Shown: positions 14,843 through 15,208 of the stretch, piece by piece
Layout: every line of letters starts with the position of its first letter
Numbering within the stretch: the stretch's first letter is position 1
Assembly (NCBI GenBank): GCA_029882725.1
Contig: JAOUKG010000007.1
Span: 1-15,208 of the forward strand
Direction: 5' to 3'
Source of the DNA: Cyclobacteriaceae bacterium
Lineage (GTDB): Bacteria > Bacteroidota > Bacteroidia > Cytophagales > Cyclobacteriaceae
Length of the DNA: 15,208 bases
Translations under genes and position numbers: made by a program
Notes under the pieces: model-generated
The model's input: the letters and a program-made list of their open reading frames with translations, nothing else
The model's database searches: none
Told to the model about the DNA's origin: nothing

Positions 14843-14850
14843 CAAATGTA
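14843..14850 (-). promoter_or_regulatory. Candidate -7 promoter box for the amidohydrolase gene
   Basis: Read on the minus strand it is TACATTTG, a perfect TAnnTTTG. It lies 87 nt upstream of the ATG at 14756, which would give a leader of about 80 nt. A TTTA is present 24 nt further upstream, but no exact -33 TTTG. The box overlaps the inverted repeat at 14845-14869. Confidence 0.42.
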
Positions 14851-14869
14851 TTAATCTTTATAATACATT
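14845..14869. promoter_or_regulatory. Inverted repeat, possible operator upstream of the amidohydrolase gene
   Basis: AATGTATTA (14845-14853) and TAATACATT (14861-14869) are exact 9-bp inverted arms separated by 7 nt. The 25-nt symmetric site overlaps the candidate -7 box and extends upstream of it. That geometry would let a dimeric regulator block polymerase. Binding is inferred from symmetry alone; no regulator gene is in the window. Confidence 0.4.
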
Positions 14870-15208
14870 ATACGTAAATCTCTATCGTGAATATTGAAAG
14901 AAGCTTTATACTTATTTGAAATATCTTTTTGCTGTAATAGAGCTTTTTAGCCTAATTAAGATAAATGTAAAATATGCAATAAAACCCTAATAAGGTTCAC
15001 CTCATTGATAGAGAATCATTGATTTATTAACCATTATATTAATTAACGTTCTGTAATTTAATCCAATTTATAAACCAACATTAATTGTTTTTTAAATTAT
15101 ATGTTATAACATCATTAATAAATTGATCTATTCTATCTTTAAAAAGTTTATTAAAAGTTTTTATATATATGTATAAAATGTAATAATAATTTAATTAATA
15201 GAATTAAA

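Larger units (their letters stand above)
14757..15208. other. 452-nt gene-free AT-rich region at the right edge
   Basis: No credible coding sequence is seen on either strand between the amidohydrolase start and the window end. The first 100 nt contain the promoter box and inverted repeat described separately. From about 15061 the DNA becomes extremely AT-rich: by hand count, 18 G or C bases in the last 148 nt (about 12%). It contains a 12-bp perfect palindrome ATGTTATAACAT (15101-15112) and a small hairpin with TTTTATA and TATAAAA arms (15159-15165 and 15172-15178). It is probably the upstream region of a gene beyond the right edge. Confidence 0.6.

Noticed and set aside
1..15208. A search for CRISPR arrays, tRNA or rRNA genes, insertion sequences, phage genes and toxin-antitoxin or defence modules.
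   Set aside because: No regularly spaced repeats, no cloverleaf or TPsiC-like sequences, no transposase or integrase motifs, and no small paired genes of defence type were seen.

Overview
The window looks like chromosomal DNA of a Bacteroidota species, probably from Cytophagales or Flavobacteriales. The evidence is AT-rich DNA, a PorP/SprF-type gliding and type IX secretion protein, a DUF5687 exporter permease, several lipoproteins, few Shine-Dalgarno sites, and TAnnTTTG promoter boxes upstream of some genes. It reads as ordinary core or envelope chromosome. I see no transposase, integrase, phage gene, tRNA, rRNA or CRISPR array. The genus cannot be fixed from this sequence alone.

Left part (1-4.6 kb). 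A Dabb-family (stress-responsive alpha/beta barrel) gene runs off the left edge. Next is a PrsW-type intramembrane protease. Divergent from it is a two-gene ABC exporter: a DUF5687 permease and its ATPase, 17 nt apart. The ATPase gene meets a convergent gene for a secreted ten-repeat TPR protein with only 1 nt between the stop codons.

Middle (4.65-11.1 kb). This holds an NADP-type glutamate dehydrogenase, a VTT/DedA-like membrane protein, and on the other strand a DCC-family (DUF393) thiol-disulfide oxidoreductase-like protein. A minus-strand series follows (in transcription order): an alpha/beta-hydrolase lipoprotein resembling proline iminopeptidase, a GH130-like glycosidase lipoprotein, a 5'-truncated remnant of a DUF4349 gene, and a Tat-exported sugar-isomerase-like TIM barrel. 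Several of these act outside the cytoplasm and suggest peptide and glycan scavenging.

Right part (11.1-15.2 kb). A DgkA-type lipid kinase and a scramblase/LURP-one-like protein are divergent and share a 124-nt intergenic region. Then come a PorP/SprF-family outer-membrane protein and an amidohydrolase lipoprotein of the N-acyl-D-amino-acid deacylase group. The last 452 nt contain no gene and become extremely AT-rich.

No clear new multi-gene system was found. The items most worth a second look are the decayed DUF4349 gene, the near-perfect 33-nt palindrome at the end of dgkA, the inverted repeat overlapping the amidohydrolase promoter box, the two-repeat periodicity of the TPR protein, the pairing of a lipid kinase with a scramblase-like gene, and the orphan PorP/SprF gene.
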